From positions 1-60,092 of the forward strand of contig JAUNMR010000024.1 in the NCBI GenBank assembly GCA_030537455.1: DNA of 60,092 nt. Direction: 5' to 3'. This document shows, piece after piece, positions 57,909 to 60,092 of the stretch. Below the pieces are notes generated by a model. The model was given only the letters and a program-made list of their open reading frames with translations, did no database searches and was not told where the DNA came from. How positions within the stretch are numbered: position 1 is the stretch's first letter; each line of letters begins with the position of its first letter. A program made the position numbers and the translations under genes. This DNA comes from Planctomycetia bacterium (lineage in GTDB: Bacteria; Planctomycetota; Planctomycetia; Pirellulales; Thermoguttaceae).

Positions 57909-58763
57909 ATGTTTAAAAAGATCTTTTGGCTCGCGTCCCTCCTTGTCAGCCTGGCCGCGCTGACCTCGAGCGCATCTAACGCGCGCGCGTTTGATGAATT
58001 CAATCTTTGGCCGGAACTTGCCCCGAACGAAAAGCCGGACGCAAAAAAGCCGACCTACGAACTGTGGACGCCTGAAAACAAGACGACCGACGCCCTGCTC
58101 ATCGTCGCGCCCGGAGGAGGTTACAACGGTCTGGCTTACGCGCATGAAGGCGATAAAATCGGAAAATACTTCACCTCCAAAGGCGTCACAACCGTCGTGC
58201 TAAAATACCGCGTACCCAGAAGAGAGGGCGTGCCCAAGCACATGGCGGCATGGCAAGACGCGCAAAGAATGGTGCGCGTGGCGCGTGCAAATGCAAAGCA
58301 GTGGGGTATCAACCCTGACAAAATCGGTTTTATGGGCTTTTCCGCCGGAGGACACCTCACGCTCATGGTCGCGACGACAAGCAAAACCAATGCTTACGAG
58401 CCTATCGACGAGATCGACAAGTTGCCGTGCAACGTGAACTTCGCCATTCCGGTCTATCCCGCATACGTCCTGGAAGACGGAGCTGACGGCGCCAATACGA
58501 CCAAGGGAAACGACTCCACTATGGTCAACGACTTCGCTTTTGACGAAAACACCCCTCCGATGTGCCTCATTCATGGCGACAACGACGTCTACTCCCCCAT
58601 GGGCTCCGTCGCCGTTTACGCCAAGTTACGAAAAATGCAGATCCCTGCGGAATTGCACATCTACGCTAATATCGCGCACGGTTTCGGCGGCAATCCCACC
58701 GACAACCACGTTGGAGACTGGCTCAATCGCGTCTATTACTGGATGCAGTCCCTCGGGTTCTAA
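57909..58763 (+). CDS. Secreted alpha/beta hydrolase, acetyl-esterase-like
   Basis: 284 aa from ATG 57909, with GAGGAG ~9 nt before it; the frame opens earlier in the nfo stop region. The signal peptide ends near NARA. PGGGYNGLAYAHEG is the oxyanion-hole region, GFSAGGH holds nucleophile Ser145, LIHGDNDVYSP gives the Asp and YANIAHGFGG the His. This pattern fits acetyl-xylan-esterase-like exported hydrolases. It would act on acetylated plant polysaccharides and matches the rhamnosidase and esterase genes nearby. Confidence 0.88.
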   Translation: MFKKIFWLASLLVSLAALTSSASNARAFDEFNLWPELAPNEKPDAKKPTYELWTPENKTTDALLIVAPGGGYNGLAYAHEGDKIGKYFTSKGVTTVVLKYRVPRREGVPKHMAAWQDAQRMVRVARANAKQWGINPDKIGFMGFSAGGHLTLMVATTSKTNAYEPIDEIDKLPCNVNFAIPVYPAYVLEDGADGANTTKGNDSTMVNDFAFDENTPPMCLIHGDNDVYSPMGSVAVYAKLRKMQIPAELHIYANIAHGFGGNPTDNHVGDWLNRVYYWMQSLGF

Positions 58764-58824
58764 ACGACTCCACTACGATAACGACTAGTTTGCCGTCCTA
58801 AAGACGCCAATCTCCTAACACATT

Positions 58825-58861
58825 GAGCACGACGCGCCTCCGCAACGTCGTGCTCTTTCTT
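58825..58861 (+). terminator. Intrinsic terminator
   Basis: Perfect 10-bp stem GAGCACGACG / CGTCGTGCTC with an 11-nt loop, followed by TTTCTTATT. Confidence 0.9.
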
Positions 58862-59029
58862 ATTCTTTGTAAATAATTTTGCGCAAACTATAAAAATCCC
58901 TAGACTTACGCCGCTTTTACCGCGTCCCTCAACGTTGACCGCTTGAGGTTACTAGAAGCAGTTTCATAACACATCTACCCGGGTGAATATTGCAGTTGAA
59001 ACCTCTCAAGGAAACGCTCGCTTTTTTTA

Positions 59030-59600
59030 CGCCACGGGCAAAGCCCGTGGCGATCTGCCCGCAGGGCAGCCCAGCCGGAGGCTTTAGCCTCCGGATAAAA
59101 AACAAGCCAAGTCGTCGCTCAGACGCACTATTATACGCCCAGCTGAACCACCAACCAAAACTACCAACCAACGTTCAAGATCGCCCTGCGTTTTCTTGCG
59201 CCACGGGCAAGGCCCGTGGTGACCTGCCCAAAGGGCAGCCCAGCCGGAGGCTTTAGCCTCCGGATAAAAAACAAGCGATTCAGCGCTCAGACGCCCTATT
59301 TTACGCCCAGCTGAACCACCAACCAAAACTACCAACCAACGTTCAAGATCGCCCTGCGTTTTCTTGCGCCACGGGCAAGGCCCGTGGCGATCTGCCCAAA
59401 GGGCAGCCCAGCCGGAGGCTTTAGCCTCCGGATAAAAAACCAAGCGCTTCAGCATTCAAACGCACTATTATACGCCCAGCTGATCCACCAACCCAAACCA
59501 TCAACCCGCTATCACGTCCGCCCTGCGTTTTTTTACGCCACGGGCAATGCCCGTGGCGATCTGCCCGCAGGGCGGGGCGTCCGCAGTCCAAGGGCTACGG
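59030..59600. repeat. Tandem ~169-bp hairpin repeat array, cluster 2
   Basis: Units begin at 59030, 59199, 59367 and 59536. They are the same family as the array at 23.8 kb: the palindrome GCCACGGGC/GCCCGTGGC with loops AAA, AAG, AAG and AAT, the CTGCCC/GGGCAG palindrome with loops GCA or AAA, then CCGGAGGC/GCCTCCGG. The last unit is degenerate after its second palindrome. The AC-rich spacer between units is more than 90% alike by eye. Open frames of up to 123 codons here arise from the repeat. Confidence 0.95.
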
Positions 59601-60000
59601 ATAAACACATTAGCGGTTAAAGCGTCTTATAGAACTGATTTCTTGAAACAGCACGTTCATTCGGTAGTGTCAAGCGTCGAACAAATATTCCGCTGTTGGT
59701 TCTGCGCGCTCGTCAAATTCGCCCCTGCCTAAACAACGCGTATCATATGTAATTGCACAACAAAGCGCCGTCGCGCAATTCGTCGCCCCCAAGCTTTTGA
59801 CCCATGTCTTTAACTCATTGTCATCGATTCTTTTACGTATTGTGTCAGTCCGGACTCAGCGCCGCCATTGTCCACCCCATCACATGGCAATTTTATCCGC
59901 AGAGTAAAGCGTGCGGTTTACACGCACGTTGGGCGGGCGACGCGGATGATGAGTGTCTTAAATTAATGCAGGCGATTGTGAAAGCGGGTGGTATATTTTA
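59601..60000. other. Non-coding stretch
   Basis: About 400 bp between the second array and the inverted unit. I see no gene, RNA or terminator in it. Confidence 0.5.
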
Positions 60001-60078
60001 TCCGGAGGCTAAAGCCTCCGGATTGCCCCGCCCTGCGGGCGGGGCGCCACGGGCTTTGCCCGTGGCGTAAAAAAACAC
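60001..60078 (-). repeat. Inverted copy of the hairpin repeat
   Basis: The three palindromes appear in reverse order: CCGGAGGC/GCCTCCGG, then GCCCCGCCC/GGGCGGGGC with loop TGC, then GCCACGGGC/GCCCGTGGC with loop TTT, then GTAAAAAAAC and CAGGGCGATC. This is the reverse complement of one unit start and it may continue beyond the window. Confidence 0.9.
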
Positions 60079-60092
60079 AGGGCGATCGGGAT

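Noticed and set aside
59084..59455. 123-codon minus-strand frame as a protein with three repeats
   Set aside because: The repeat period (168-171 bp) is near a multiple of three, so the hairpin DNA stays open in several frames on both strands. No ribosome site or conserved start.
59804..60070. 88-codon plus-strand frame
   Set aside because: Its second half is the inverted hairpin repeat; no ribosome site; no homology recognised.

Overview
The window looks like a chromosome segment of a planctomycete, most likely an anaerobic or microaerobic Pirellulales-type lineage such as the Thermoguttaceae of gut and sediment. This rests on four things. A large surface protein carries the planctomycete N-terminal motif FESLDERRMLDA. 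A DUF1559 prepilin-like protein with an H-x9-DG tail sits next to a small carboxypeptidase-regulatory-like lipoprotein. Many exported carbohydrate-active proteins and esterases are present. Energy genes include pyruvate:ferredoxin oxidoreductase and a complete Na+-NQR. The taxonomic call is inference; no rRNA is present.

Layout. 1-8.6 kb holds two tandem copies (offset 5,081 bp) of a two-gene cassette: a Calx-beta surface protein with a predicted transglutaminase-like C-terminal domain, followed by a secreted ~690-aa protein built from two homologous halves. The copies are a patchwork of identical and strongly diverged blocks. 8.7-13.5 kb is a minus-strand cluster: a large exported protein with an EF-hand-like loop, a possible small membrane protein, a lipoprotein and a PIG-L deacetylase. 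13.8-23.8 kb holds a membrane-anchored unknown, aconitase, a CAU tRNA with initiator features, a glycosidase-like secreted protein and DnaE. 23.8-24.4 kb is a ~171-bp tandem repeat of consecutive palindromes. 25-31 kb is the nqrABCDEF operon.

31-38.5 kb carries a TupA-like ATP-grasp, TsaD, a NAGPA-domain secreted protein, Lnt, and a relative of hybrid-cluster protein that appears to have lost every metal ligand. 38.5-39.6 kb is an AT-rich gap ending in a structured leader with a terminator-like hairpin just upstream of nifJ (39.6-43.1 kb). 43.7-45.7 kb is the lipoprotein/DUF1559 pair. 46-58.8 kb carries a beta-lactamase-like/esterase fusion, a DUF5009 acyltransferase, a GH106-type alpha-L-rhamnosidase, FolP, an RNase HII-like protein with a large insertion, a metallophosphoesterase, endonuclease IV and an acetyl-esterase-like hydrolase. 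59-60 kb returns to the same hairpin repeat family, including one inverted copy at the window end.

Together the genes suggest an organism that takes up plant or mucin polysaccharides (rhamnosidase, esterases, sugar deacetylase), oxidises pyruvate through ferredoxin and uses a sodium-pumping respiratory complex. The strongest candidates for something undescribed are the mosaic cassette, the covarying hairpin repeats, the metal-free Hcp paralogue and the nifJ leader.
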